Of a stretch of DNA of 8,671 bases, positions 1 to 7,595 are shown in pieces. Under the pieces are notes generated by a model. The model did no database searches. It saw nothing but the letters and a program-made list of their open reading frames with translations, and was not told the DNA's origin. The stretch's first letter is position 1. The number at the start of each line of letters is the position of its first letter. The stretch is from positions 1 through 8,671 of the forward strand of contig WOYN01000096.1 of the NCBI GenBank assembly GCA_011620825.1, written 5' to 3'. A program made the translations under genes and the position numbers. Source of the DNA: Candidatus Methanomethylophilaceae archaeon (GTDB lineage Archaea > Thermoplasmatota > Thermoplasmata > Methanomassiliicoccales > Methanomethylophilaceae).

Positions 1-206
1 TGAAGTCCTCGTCAATAGTCGTCCTGCGGCTGGAAGGTATCGTCATACAAGTCAGTATAGGGCACTGGTGAGAGACAACGAGAGGGTGGGAGAGTAGGGC
101 GTCTGGGCTGACCTGCTTTTGGGGAGCGGGGTTGTTGTCAACGAAGATCGGATCACTCCGGGGTAAGCATACAGTGTCTCTATCTCCCAAATAAAATCCT
201 AAAACC
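1..206. other. Intergenic leader, possible tail of an upstream gene
   Basis: No convincing gene lies here. One plus-strand frame is open from base 2 to a TAG at 95-97 (31 codons, arginine-rich, no recognisable motif) and another is open from base 3 to a TGA at 69-71. Either could be the last codons of a gene cut off by the left edge, but both could be chance. All three minus-strand frames are closed within the first 60 bases (TCA at 11, 43 and 51). Bases 61-120 are purine-rich on the plus strand. I see no tRNA, repeat array or insertion-sequence end. Confidence 0.4.
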
Positions 207-214
207 TTATAATA
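191..214 (+). promoter_or_regulatory. Candidate archaeal promoter (TATA box) for the ATPase gene
   Basis: Two A/T-rich stretches stand out from the GC-rich surroundings: ATAAAATCC at 191-199 and, better placed, TTATAATA at 207-214, preceded by AAAACC, which could serve as a BRE. Archaeal transcription usually starts about 22-27 bases downstream of the TATA box. That would put the start near 230-238, leaving a short leader that still includes the ribosome binding site before the ATG at 251. The sequence and position are seen; promoter function is inferred. Confidence 0.45.
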
Positions 215-237
215 GTCCACCTCTAATGGCAATTATC

Positions 238-246
238 GAGAGGAAG
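238..246 (+). promoter_or_regulatory. Ribosome binding site of the ATPase gene
   Basis: GAGAGGAAG sits 4 bases before the ATG at 251, with its GAGG core 7 bases away. This supports ATG 251 as the start of the first gene. Confidence 0.6.
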
Positions 247-250
247 TTTC

Positions 251-3200
251 ATGTACTCGCTGAAGGAGCTATGCAAACCAAGGGGGGGCGTTTTTGATAA
301 GACCAGACGTGACACGGTTTTATTAATCTCGGATCTCAGGGAGAACAAGATTAATCCTGAGAAATTTTTCTCTGAGAACTATCTGACAAACGGGATGCAG
401 TCTCTTTTTTCTGAAGCATTTCGGAGGTTCTCGGGCAAATCCGATGCGGGTGTCATTACACTGACCCAGGCGATGGGCGGCGGTAAGACGCACTGTATGA
501 TCGCGCTTGCCCTGCTTGCAAAACATCCCGGGATGAGAAGTAAGGTCCTTGGTGACACCTGCACCTATGACGACGAACCCGTCGAGGTCGTTGCGTTCAA
601 TGGGCGGGAAAGCGATGCTCCTTATGGCATCTGGGGAGAGATAGCGGACCAACTAGGAAAAAAGGATGTTTTCAAGGATTATTACTCTCCTCTCCAGGCT
701 CCGGGGCAGAGCGCATGGACAAACCTCCTGAAGAAAAAGCGGCTCTTGATACTTCTCGATGAACTCCCCCCGTACTTTGAGAATGCCAAATCAAAGGTGA
801 TCGGGAACAGTGACCTCTCGGTTGTGTCCGGCACGGCCCTCTCAAATCTCCTCATTGCGGTGAGCAAAGAAGAGTTGTCCCAAGTCTGTGTCGTGATCTC
901 CGATTTAAAGGCGACATACGAGGGAGGGAGTCAGACCATCAATGATGCCCTGAAAAACTTCGAGAACGAGGCGAACCGTTCCTCGATCAGGCTTGAACCA
1001 GTGGGCCTCAATACCGATGAGGTCTATCAGATCCTGAAGAAGCGGATCTTTGAGTCACTCCCAGACGGCGATATTATTTTAAAGATAGCCCAGTCCTACG
1101 GTAACGAGATCCGCCGGGCAGAGCAGATGGGGCTGACCCATGTTTCGCCGGAATCTTTTATTCAGCAGGTCCGTGAGTCTTATCCCTTCCATCCTGCAAT
1201 CAGGGATCTGTATGCACGGTTCCGAGAGAACCCCGGTTTCCAGCAGACCAGGGGGTTGATAAGGTTCATGAGGACTGTTGTTGCCGGCATATACGACTGT
1301 GGACTCTCGGATTCGGCAATGCTCATCCACCCCCACATGATCGATCTCAATCAGACCGACGCCCTTGCCGAGCTCGATACCATCAACAGCACGCTCAAGA
1401 ACGCGATCAGTCACGATATCGCCTCCAATGGGACAGCAGCGGCAGAACAAGAGGATGCCCGGCGGGGTGGTACCGAGGCCCAGGACATCAGCAAACTTCT
1501 GTTGTTGTCGTCGCTTGCAAATATCCAGGATCCTGTGCTGGGCCTGACCAAGGCAGAGATCGTCACCAATCTCTGTGCCCCGGGGCGGGTAATTGAGCGG
1601 GTCCCTGAAGTTTTAGCGATCATGCAGAACGAGGTCTGCTGGTACCTTCATCAGGACAACGCCGGGCGAATCTACTTTAAAAATACTGAAAACCTCGTGG
1701 CAAAACTCCGGAGTCTTTCAGAATCGTTCAGCGCTGAAGCAGCCTTCAAGGACGTGAAAGAGCGTCTTGAAGAGATCTTTACACCTGATATGAAGGACTG
1801 TTACCAGGAGATCGCAGTGCTGCCGGCAATCGATGACCTGACCATCTCCCAGGATAAGGTGACTCTTGTCCTGTATAAGCCGTCCTCGTCGTCGGTTCAC
1901 CCGGACATCCAGAATTTTTTTAAGAACCTGGACTACAAAAACCGGGTTCTTTTCCTTTCGGGCCAGCGCGAGACGATGAATACGCTGACTCTGGTGGGGA
2001 AGGAGTATAAGGCAATCAACGCGATCCTTTCGGAGATGGCGAGCAAGGGAGTCAGGCCGGACGATTATCAGATGATCGCCGCGCAGGAGTTGAAGGAGAA
2101 TATCGTTCACCGTCTCCTGAGTGCGGCACGGGAAACGTTTACGATCCTGATCTATCCACAGAACGAGGCCCTCAGGACAACGGATGTCATGATGAATTTT
2201 GAGGGGAACAAGTGCCGGGGAGAAGAACTGATCCGGAAAACCCTCAAGGAGAAGCAGAAGTTTACCGATGATATCGGCGAGGACCGGCTGAGAGCGAAGT
2301 GCGAACAGCGGCTGTTCTCCCAGTCAGTGATGCAGTGGACCGAGGTGAAGCGCCGGGCGGCGATAAACACGAAGTGGCAGTGGCATCACCCGAAGGCGCT
2401 TGACGACCTCAGGGATCTGATGGTCAGCAGGGACCAGTGGCGGATCGAGGGGAACTATATCAATAAAGGACCGTTTGAAAAGGAGAAGACATCTGTTCAG
2501 GTCACGGTGTGGAGCCGGGACGACGAGACCGGTGAGGTCACGCTGAAGGTCTATCCACAATACGGCGATCAAATCTACTACGATGTTGGGTCGCCTGCGA
2601 CACCGTCGTCGATGAGAGTGGAGGATCCGAATGCCTTTGTTACAAGCGCGATGGAAGTGTCGTTCCTTTGCGTGGACTCCAAAGGGGAGCATGGAACCGG
2701 GGAACCGGTGATATGGAAGAATACGGTGACGCTGAAGAAGCGGGTATACGGGGATGCGCAGACCAAGCAGGTGGAACTGAAAGCGGTGCCATCGGGCGCG
2801 ACGATCCGGTATACAACTGATGGATCGAATCCAACGAGGGGGGGGATCTATAATGGCGCGTTGTGTGTGGAGCGGTCGTGCACAACAGTTCTTGCCGTTG
2901 CCGAGAGGGACGGGGTCTACTCCGAGCCAGTGCGGATCGATATCGACTGGGAGAAGAAAGGGCCAGAGATTGATCTCACGAGGCCCGTTCGATGGAATCA
3001 TCCCCGCAGGATCACGACGACAAAGGAGTCATACGACCTGATCACAGGGATGAAGAAGTTCGAGGTAACTTCTTTTGACTCTCAGATCAGTATCAATGGG
3101 GACGGTACACACTGGGTGGAACTGAATGTCGGTGATGGGATCGGGCTGACGGGCACGCAGATCGAGTCGGTCATCGATGCTCTCAGAGAGATCCACCGGG

Positions 3201-3313
3201 ACGGCCAGGTGAGCGTGGGGTTCCAGTCAATGGCCTTTGCGACCGGAAAAGATCTGCTGGATTTTGCGAGTGCGGAGAAAGTCACAGTAGGTATGGATGA
3301 GGTAAAGCAGTGA
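251..3313 (+). CDS. DUF499-family AAA+-like ATPase, anti-phage-associated
   Basis: A 1020-residue predicted cytoplasmic ATPase of the DUF499 type (COG1483-like). It probably supplies ATP-driven remodelling or sensing in a DNA-modification-linked defence complex. A P-loop lies at residues 73-81 (QAMGGGKTH, K79): it lacks the first Gly of the classical Walker A, but GGGKTH is how I remember this family. Walker B is LLILLDELPP at about 165-174 (D170, E171), followed by a hydrophobic strand ending in SD at about 212-218, a possible sensor position. Residues about 842-896 resemble a chitobiase-C/Fn3-associated beta-sandwich, with RYTTDGSNPT at 853-862. No signal peptide or membrane segment is evident. 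ATG 251 is backed by a good Shine-Dalgarno. The stop overlaps the GTG start of the DUF3780 gene. The family call is fairly sure from the P-loop, the size and the neighbours; the biochemical role is inferred. Confidence 0.85.
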   Translation: MYSLKELCKPRGGVFDKTRRDTVLLISDLRENKINPEKFFSENYLTNGMQSLFSEAFRRFSGKSDAGVITLTQAMGGGKTHCMIALALLAKHPGMRSKVLGDTCTYDDEPVEVVAFNGRESDAPYGIWGEIADQLGKKDVFKDYYSPLQAPGQSAWTNLLKKKRLLILLDELPPYFENAKSKVIGNSDLSVVSGTALSNLLIAVSKEELSQVCVVISDLKATYEGGSQTINDALKNFENEANRSSIRLEPVGLNTDEVYQILKKRIFESLPDGDIILKIAQSYGNEIRRAEQMGLTHVSPESFIQQVRESYPFHPAIRDLYARFRENPGFQQTRGLIRFMRTVVAGIYDCGLSDSAMLIHPHMIDLNQTDALAELDTINSTLKNAISHDIASNGTAAAEQEDARRGGTEAQDISKLLLLSSLANIQDPVLGLTKAEIVTNLCAPGRVIERVPEVLAIMQNEVCWYLHQDNAGRIYFKNTENLVAKLRSLSESFSAEAAFKDVKERLEEIFTPDMKDCYQEIAVLPAIDDLTISQDKVTLVLYKPSSSSVHPDIQNFFKNLDYKNRVLFLSGQRETMNTLTLVGKEYKAINAILSEMASKGVRPDDYQMIAAQELKENIVHRLLSAARETFTILIYPQNEALRTTDVMMNFEGNKCRGEELIRKTLKEKQKFTDDIGEDRLRAKCEQRLFSQSVMQWTEVKRRAAINTKWQWHHPKALDDLRDLMVSRDQWRIEGNYINKGPFEKEKTSVQVTVWSRDDETGEVTLKVYPQYGDQIYYDVGSPATPSSMRVEDPNAFVTSAMEVSFLCVDSKGEHGTGEPVIWKNTVTLKKRVYGDAQTKQVELKAVPSGATIRYTTDGSNPTRGGIYNGALCVERSCTTVLAVAERDGVYSEPVRIDIDWEKKGPEIDLTRPVRWNHPRRITTTKESYDLITGMKKFEVTSFDSQISINGDGTHWVELNVGDGIGLTGTQIESVIDALREIHRDGQVSVGFQSMAFATGKDLLDFASAEKVTVGMDEVKQ
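3296..3303 (+). promoter_or_regulatory. Ribosome binding site deciding a GTG start
   Basis: GATGAGGT lies inside the last codons of the ATPase gene, with GAGGT ending 6 bases before the GTG at 3310. It supports that non-ATG start and translational coupling through the GTGA overlap at 3310-3313. Confidence 0.55.
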
Positions 3314-3951
3314 GCGGAGCGGGGTCAAAAGGGGTCGGTTTCGGGTTTAATCCTGACGAGTCCCAGCACTACTTTCTGGTATCAATCTCTACATCAAATG
3401 CGGTGGAGGTCTGGATTTCCGAACATATGTCGTGGTCGCGCGGGATGTGGGATACGAAGATCCGGGCTGTCACAAAGGAGACTGACGAGCGATTGCGAGT
3501 GATCCTCTCTCGCGACCGATGGGAGCGGATTGTCCCCGCGGTGACGGCAGAGTTCAACGCCCGCTTAAAGGCGCAGGGGGGCAGGCGCGGCCGGTGGCGG
3601 GAGAAGGGGATCACCCCGCTTTCACGTCTATTCGGAAAGGAGCTGGTGCTCCTTGCATGGGCGATCGAGGATGCCGATCCCGGGCGGGTCCAGACGGCAG
3701 TTGCGAACTGGATGGGTCTGACACCGGAGGAACGGTGGTGGCTGTATACGATGACGAACGCAGCGACCGGTCAGGCACTCTCGGGGCGGAACCGGGGGTG
3801 GCGGGTGGCGGTGCGCTACGCCCTCTGCGAGAACCCTGTAGGGGTGGTGAACGCGGAGGCGCGGGTCGGGCTGATCGCCGGGCTTGACGGGAAGGAGAGA
3901 GTGCCCGGGGATAAGAAGCAGGTGACGTTTGACGATCTTGTGAGGGAATAA
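3310..3951 (+). CDS. DUF3780-family protein, anti-phage-associated
   Basis: A 213-residue protein that matches what I remember of DUF3780, a family of unknown biochemical function found beside DUF499 and DUF1156 genes. The N-terminus has the GFGFNPDESQHYFLV block (residues 10-24). Two strongly basic, Trp-containing patches follow: GRRGRWREK at 91-99 and GRNRGWRVAVRYALCENP at 159-176. These could contact nucleic acid. WWLY at 143-146 sits in a probable helical core. No catalytic motif, signal peptide or membrane helix is visible. It starts with GTG, overlapping the ATPase stop by 4 bases, with a clear Shine-Dalgarno, so the two proteins are probably made together and may act together. The family call rests on neighbourhood plus motif recall; the nucleic-acid-binding role is inferred from charge only. 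Confidence 0.8.
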   Translation: MSGAGSKGVGFGFNPDESQHYFLVSISTSNAVEVWISEHMSWSRGMWDTKIRAVTKETDERLRVILSRDRWERIVPAVTAEFNARLKAQGGRRGRWREKGITPLSRLFGKELVLLAWAIEDADPGRVQTAVANWMGLTPEERWWLYTMTNAATGQALSGRNRGWRVAVRYALCENPVGVVNAEARVGLIAGLDGKERVPGDKKQVTFDDLVRE

Positions 3952-3963
3952 ACCCAATAGAAT

Positions 3964-3981
3964 CATTTTCTTCTGTTTTTT
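3964..3981 (+). terminator. T-rich stretch, candidate archaeal terminator
   Basis: After the DUF3780 stop the plus strand is T-rich (ATTTTCTTCTG then six T at 3976-3981) without an obvious preceding hairpin. Archaeal RNA polymerase often terminates at such oligo-T tracts. It may end or attenuate the ATPase/DUF3780 transcript before the methyltransferase promoter. Confidence 0.4.
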
Positions 3982-3994
3982 GGATGATGCAACA

Positions 3995-4002
3995 TTTATA
4001 GT
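3995..4002 (+). promoter_or_regulatory. Candidate archaeal TATA box for the methyltransferase gene
   Basis: TTTATAGT at 3995-4002 lies in the only gap inside the locus. A transcript from it would begin near 4020-4028, downstream of the upstream in-frame TTG at 3980 and just upstream of ATG 4046, with a weak AGGT at 4031-4034. It therefore argues both for a separate promoter and for the later start codon. Function is inferred. Confidence 0.45.
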
Positions 4003-4045
4003 CGGTGAATCACAACTCTCTGTCATCAACAGGTCTCTGATTCAC

Positions 4046-6934
4046 ATGTTCCCCGAAAACGGTTCTATGTTGTCGTTTATCGAGAGCCAGTTCCCGGTCT
4101 CGAAGGTATCAAAGGAGAGTTATAAAGAGAGGAAAGCCGTTCAGTCCCAGACACTGACCCAACTAGGGAAGTGGTGGGGGAGAAAGCCCCTCATCCTTGT
4201 CCGTGCGGCGGTGATCGGTCTTCTAATGCCAGTGTCCGACAACCCGGTGCGAGACCGGGAGATCTTTCTGAAGATTTTGACGATGGACGACGAGGGAATG
4301 TGGCAGCGGAAGAAGGCGAACATCCCGGCGAAGGTGCTCGCCAGGTACCTTTCTCCGCGTGAACGGGCCGAGTACCTCGACGGCGAGCGCCTGCGGAGCG
4401 GGCTGTCCCGGCAGGAGAAGGAAACCCTCCAGCGGATGGTCTTTCTCAGGATGAACTATGACACGCGGCTGGAATACTGCAACCGCCCCGAGGAGATCGA
4501 CGGACCGTCGCCTGCGGCATGGGCCAAGATCAACGCCCACCTCGGGACGCACGCCACCTCGATCCAGGAACTGGTAGAAGAACTCGGCACCCGGCAGTTT
4601 GGGGGAAGGCCCTCAGTCGGAGACTGCTTCTGCGGCGGCGGGAGCGTGCCTTTCGAGGCGGCACGGATCGGGTGTGACGTGTACGCCTCTGATCTGAACC
4701 CGGTGGCGGCGCTGCTCACCTGGGCGGCGCTGAACATCGTCGGCGGCGGGGAGGGGGTTGTCGCGGAGGTGAAGCGAGCCCAGCAGGAGGTCTACGACAC
4801 CGTGGACTGGCAGATCACTGAGTGGGAGATCGAGGAGAACGAGCGGGGGTGGCGACCCTATGCCTACATCTACTGCTGTGAAGTGGTCTGCCCGGAGTGT
4901 GGGTGGCGGGTGCCGTTGCTCCCGACCCTTGCTGTGGCCGAGAGAATGGACAAGGTGATCGCCGAATTGGTGCCCGACCCCGTACACAAACGCTACGAGA
5001 TCCACATCCATCGAGGAGTCTCGGCCGAGGCCTCGAAGAAAGCAAAGGGGACGGGGACGATAACAAGCAGGGGTATGATCTGCCCGAACCCCGAGTGTCC
5101 AGGGCATGTGACGCCGATCTCCCTTGCGGCGATCAGGCGGGAGCACGCCGGGGGGCTACGACTCTGGGAGAACGACGACATCGTGCCGCGGCCGGACGAC
5201 GTGTTTCAGGAGCGGCTCTATTGCATCCGGTGGAAGGAAGAGACCGAAGGTAGCAGAAATGGGGTGACCTGGCACTTCTGTGCGCCAACGGCGGCGGACC
5301 TTGAACAGGAGGAGCGGGTGCTCGCCCTGCTGAAGGAGCGGTTTCATGCGTGGCAGGAGAAGGGGTATATCCCGAGTATGACGATCGAACCGGGGGAGAA
5401 GACCACTGAACCGATCAGGACGCGGGGCTGGACGCACTGGCACCACCTGTTCACGCCGCGGCAATTGCTATATAATGGGCTGTTACAGGAAGAGATCCAC
5501 TCAAATCAGTATTCTGGCATCATAAAACCGGGGCTCATTCTTGGCGTTGGGAAAAATGTAGATTGGAACTCAAAATTATGTGGTTGGAACACCGGAGTAG
5601 ATCTACCTCAACATACGTTCTATAATCAAGCATTAAACACTCTCTATACCTATGGGGGGAGAGGCTATTCGTATCTGTATCATAGTTGGATGCTTGGAAT
5701 ACGTGGAGAGAGCATTCATAAAAACTGCAAAGTGGAGACAAAACACTCAGGTCATGGCATCAGTAATAGTAAATACTGGATCACTGACCCTCCCTACGCC
5801 GACGCTATCAATTATCACGAACTTTCCGAGATCTTCCTCGCCTGGTACGAAAAACCCTTGAAGGAACTCTTCCCAGACTGGTCCACCGACTCCAGACGTG
5901 CCCTTGCAATCACTGGCACCGATGAGGAGTTTAGGAGGAGCATGGTTGAGGTGTATGCCAACCTCACCCGGCAGATGCCCGATAACGGTGCCCAGATTGT
6001 GATGTTCACCCATCAGGATGCCGGAGTCTGGGCCGACCTTGCGATGATCCTCTGGGCGGCGGGACTGCAGGTGACGGCGGCCTGGTGTATCGCCACCGAG
6101 ACTGAGACGGGCAGTCTGAAGAAGGGGAACTACGTGCAGGGTACCGTTCTCCTCGTGCTCAGGAAGCAGACCTCGGAGGAGACCGCCTTCCTCGATGAAC
6201 TCACCCCTGAGGTGGAGGACGAGGTGAAGCGGCAGCTCGATGCCATGCTCTCCCTCGACGACCGGGACGACCCGAACTTCTCCGACACCGACTATCAGCT
6301 CGCCGCCTATGCCGCCGCCCTCAGGGTGCTGACAAAATACAGGAAACTCGAAGACATCGACATCATGCGGGAACTCTACCGGCCGCGGGCGGCGGGCGAG
6401 AAGAACCCGCTCGAAGGCGTCATCGAGAACGCCGTCAGGATCGCCTGCGACCACCTCATCCCGCAAGGTATCGATGGCTGGATCTGGAAACAACTCGGAC
6501 CTGAAGAGCGGTTCTATCTGAAAGGTCTGGAGATGGAATCCCACGGCGAGTATCGCACCGGCGCCTACCAGGAACTCGCCAGGGGCTTTGGTATCCGCGA
6601 CTACCGGAATCTCCAGGAAAGCAGTAAAGCAAACGAGGCGAGACTGAAGACCGCGTCAGAGTTCAGGAACCGCGACATCGGCGGAGACGGATTCGGCTCC
6701 TCCCTCACCCGGCAGGTGCTCTTCGCGATCAGGCAGGCCGTCGATGAGGAGGACACCGCCGCCGGGAAGGTCTGGCTCAGGACGCTCCCCGGGTACTGGG
6801 AGCGAAGAAAGGACATCATTGCCGTCCTCAGATACCTTGCGGCCCTCGGGATGAGCGATACCATGCCGCAGTGGCAGGTCGATGCAGAGACGGCCGGTAT
6901 CCTAGCCGTGGCGGTGGAAGGGGATCATGTTTGA
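4046..6934 (+). CDS. DUF1156-family adenine DNA methyltransferase with Zn-ribbon
   Basis: A 962-residue predicted SAM-dependent N6-adenine DNA methyltransferase (COG1743-like), the presumed self-marking arm of the locus. The N-terminal DUF1156 region carries the family block QTLTQLGKWWGRKP (WWGRKP at residues 43-48). A motif I-like SAM site, DCFCGGGS, is at 193-200, followed by a strand ending DLNP. A Zn-ribbon insert has C277/C278, C282 and C285, then C346, C351 and H354. Catalytic motif IV, DPPY, is at 581-584. A long helical C-terminal region follows. The frame is open back to a TTG at 3980. I chose ATG 4046 because the DUF1156 block begins soon after, a TATA-like box lies between the two, and TTG 3980 has no Shine-Dalgarno; ATG 4067 is also possible. 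The region about 5461-5800 is far more AT-rich than the rest, though the frame stays intact. The gene end overlaps the next gene by 8 bases. Confidence 0.88.
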   Translation: MFPENGSMLSFIESQFPVSKVSKESYKERKAVQSQTLTQLGKWWGRKPLILVRAAVIGLLMPVSDNPVRDREIFLKILTMDDEGMWQRKKANIPAKVLARYLSPRERAEYLDGERLRSGLSRQEKETLQRMVFLRMNYDTRLEYCNRPEEIDGPSPAAWAKINAHLGTHATSIQELVEELGTRQFGGRPSVGDCFCGGGSVPFEAARIGCDVYASDLNPVAALLTWAALNIVGGGEGVVAEVKRAQQEVYDTVDWQITEWEIEENERGWRPYAYIYCCEVVCPECGWRVPLLPTLAVAERMDKVIAELVPDPVHKRYEIHIHRGVSAEASKKAKGTGTITSRGMICPNPECPGHVTPISLAAIRREHAGGLRLWENDDIVPRPDDVFQERLYCIRWKEETEGSRNGVTWHFCAPTAADLEQEERVLALLKERFHAWQEKGYIPSMTIEPGEKTTEPIRTRGWTHWHHLFTPRQLLYNGLLQEEIHSNQYSGIIKPGLILGVGKNVDWNSKLCGWNTGVDLPQHTFYNQALNTLYTYGGRGYSYLYHSWMLGIRGESIHKNCKVETKHSGHGISNSKYWITDPPYADAINYHELSEIFLAWYEKPLKELFPDWSTDSRRALAITGTDEEFRRSMVEVYANLTRQMPDNGAQIVMFTHQDAGVWADLAMILWAAGLQVTAAWCIATETETGSLKKGNYVQGTVLLVLRKQTSEETAFLDELTPEVEDEVKRQLDAMLSLDDRDDPNFSDTDYQLAAYAAALRVLTKYRKLEDIDIMRELYRPRAAGEKNPLEGVIENAVRIACDHLIPQGIDGWIWKQLGPEERFYLKGLEMESHGEYRTGAYQELARGFGIRDYRNLQESSKANEARLKTASEFRNRDIGGDGFGSSLTRQVLFAIRQAVDEEDTAAGKVWLRTLPGYWERRKDIIAVLRYLAALGMSDTMPQWQVDAETAGILAVAVEGDHV
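5461..5800 (+). other. AT-rich mosaic block inside the methyltransferase gene
   Basis: By hand count the lines 5461-5760 are about 40-43% GC, whereas sampled flanks (4621-4680 and 6241-6300) are about 62-67%. Codon choice shifts too, to A/T-ending codons. The block encodes the roughly 105 residues leading up to the catalytic DPPY, including a family-like stretch (NSKLCGWN, then TFYNQALNTLYTYGGRGYS). The reading frame is kept, so it looks like an in-frame recombinant or hypervariable segment rather than a decayed insertion. Confidence 0.6.
6914..6923 (+). promoter_or_regulatory. Ribosome binding site of the HEPN-like gene
   Basis: GTGGAAGGGG-type purine-rich sequence inside the last methyltransferase codons, ending a few bases before ATG 6927. 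It supports this start and the 8-base overlap. Confidence 0.45.
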
Positions 6935-7595
6935 TTTTGATCTGCCGGAGCGGCCCGACCGCTCTCTGAAGTTGTTTGAAGCAGAGGAAGATTGGTGGCA
7001 ATGTGGGTATGTCTATAGCGGGGATCGAGGGAAGTGGCATGGTAGTGTCTGGGATGCCTATGCCGATGGCTATCTTGAGGCAGTCAAGTGCCTCATCACA
7101 GCAGTAAAGCGAAATGAGTTAAGCACCGACACCTTCGGCTATCCCATCTTCTTCCTTTTTCATCAGTATCTCGAACTCCGGATGAAGGAGATAATTAGAA
7201 GCGGCCGCATCCTCAGTGGGGATAATAGCCAATTCCAGAAAGGCCATGATTTAACCCAGCTATGGGGGGAGTGTAAAAAGATACTGAAAGACATTGATGG
7301 GTGGAAAGATTACAATGAACTGGACAATGAAGTACGGCAGAACTACCTGACATTGGATCATTTCATTTGTGAGATGAACCAGGATCCACAGGGCCAGTCT
7401 TTCCGATATCCCGTTGATAGGAAAGGCAATAACCTCTTGGATGACCCCACCATCCAGGCTTTGAACGTGAAGAACCTCGCTACAGTATTTGAGTGGGTCT
7501 CTATGGAATTGGACGGGATTAGCACTGGCATTGGCGAGGTACGAGATGCGCAGGCAGAGTGCCGGGCTGAATGCGAGGGGGGAGACTACGTATGA
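6927..7595 (+). CDS. Uncharacterised protein, possibly HEPN-like
   Basis: A 222-residue cytoplasmic protein that I cannot place firmly. It has no signal peptide or membrane helix. Visible elements are an acidic N-terminus with WW at 23-24, a helical stretch with YPIFFLFHQYLELRMKEIIR at 72-91, GHDL at 106-109 followed by LW, and FRYPVDRKGN at 159-168. The pattern of long helix, then GHDLxxLW, then FRYPVD is one I associate with HEPN-like helical proteins near restriction-type loci. The classical HEPN RNase motif (R, 4-6 residues, H) is not clear: R91 to H107 is too far, so a catalytic role is unproven. It overlaps the methyltransferase by 8 bases and its TGA overlaps the next ATG (ATGA). GC content is lower than in its neighbours (about 38-50% in sampled lines), hinting at separate acquisition. 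Alternatives are a substrate adaptor or an antitoxin-like regulator. Confidence 0.75.
   Translation: MFDFDLPERPDRSLKLFEAEEDWWQCGYVYSGDRGKWHGSVWDAYADGYLEAVKCLITAVKRNELSTDTFGYPIFFLFHQYLELRMKEIIRSGRILSGDNSQFQKGHDLTQLWGECKKILKDIDGWKDYNELDNEVRQNYLTLDHFICEMNQDPQGQSFRYPVDRKGNNLLDDPTIQALNVKNLATVFEWVSMELDGISTGIGEVRDAQAECRAECEGGDYV
7575..7584 (+). promoter_or_regulatory. Ribosome binding site of the PLD-helicase gene
   Basis: GAGGGGGGAG ends 7 bases before the ATG at 7592, inside the end of the HEPN-like gene. It supports ATG 7592 as the start of the last gene. Confidence 0.55.

Noticed and set aside
2324..3001. 225-codon minus-strand open frame opposite the ATPase gene
   Set aside because: Its composition is Pro/Arg/His-rich in the way of reverse-frame shadows, and the plus strand encodes a coherent domain here.
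4613..5146. 177-codon minus-strand frame, and the plus-strand frame 4897-5253
   Set aside because: Both lie over the Zn-ribbon part of the methyltransferase, whose cysteine pairs are in the plus frame that continues through to DPPY.
5467..5476. TATA-like sequence (CTATATAATG) inside the methyltransferase gene
   Set aside because: It lies in the AT-rich block, and no gene start or ribosome binding site follows at a suitable distance.
5747..6544. 265-codon minus-strand open frame opposite the methyltransferase
   Set aside because: It mirrors a GC-rich coding region, shows no recognisable motif, and the plus strand carries the DPPY motif and family-like sequence. It is a shadow frame.
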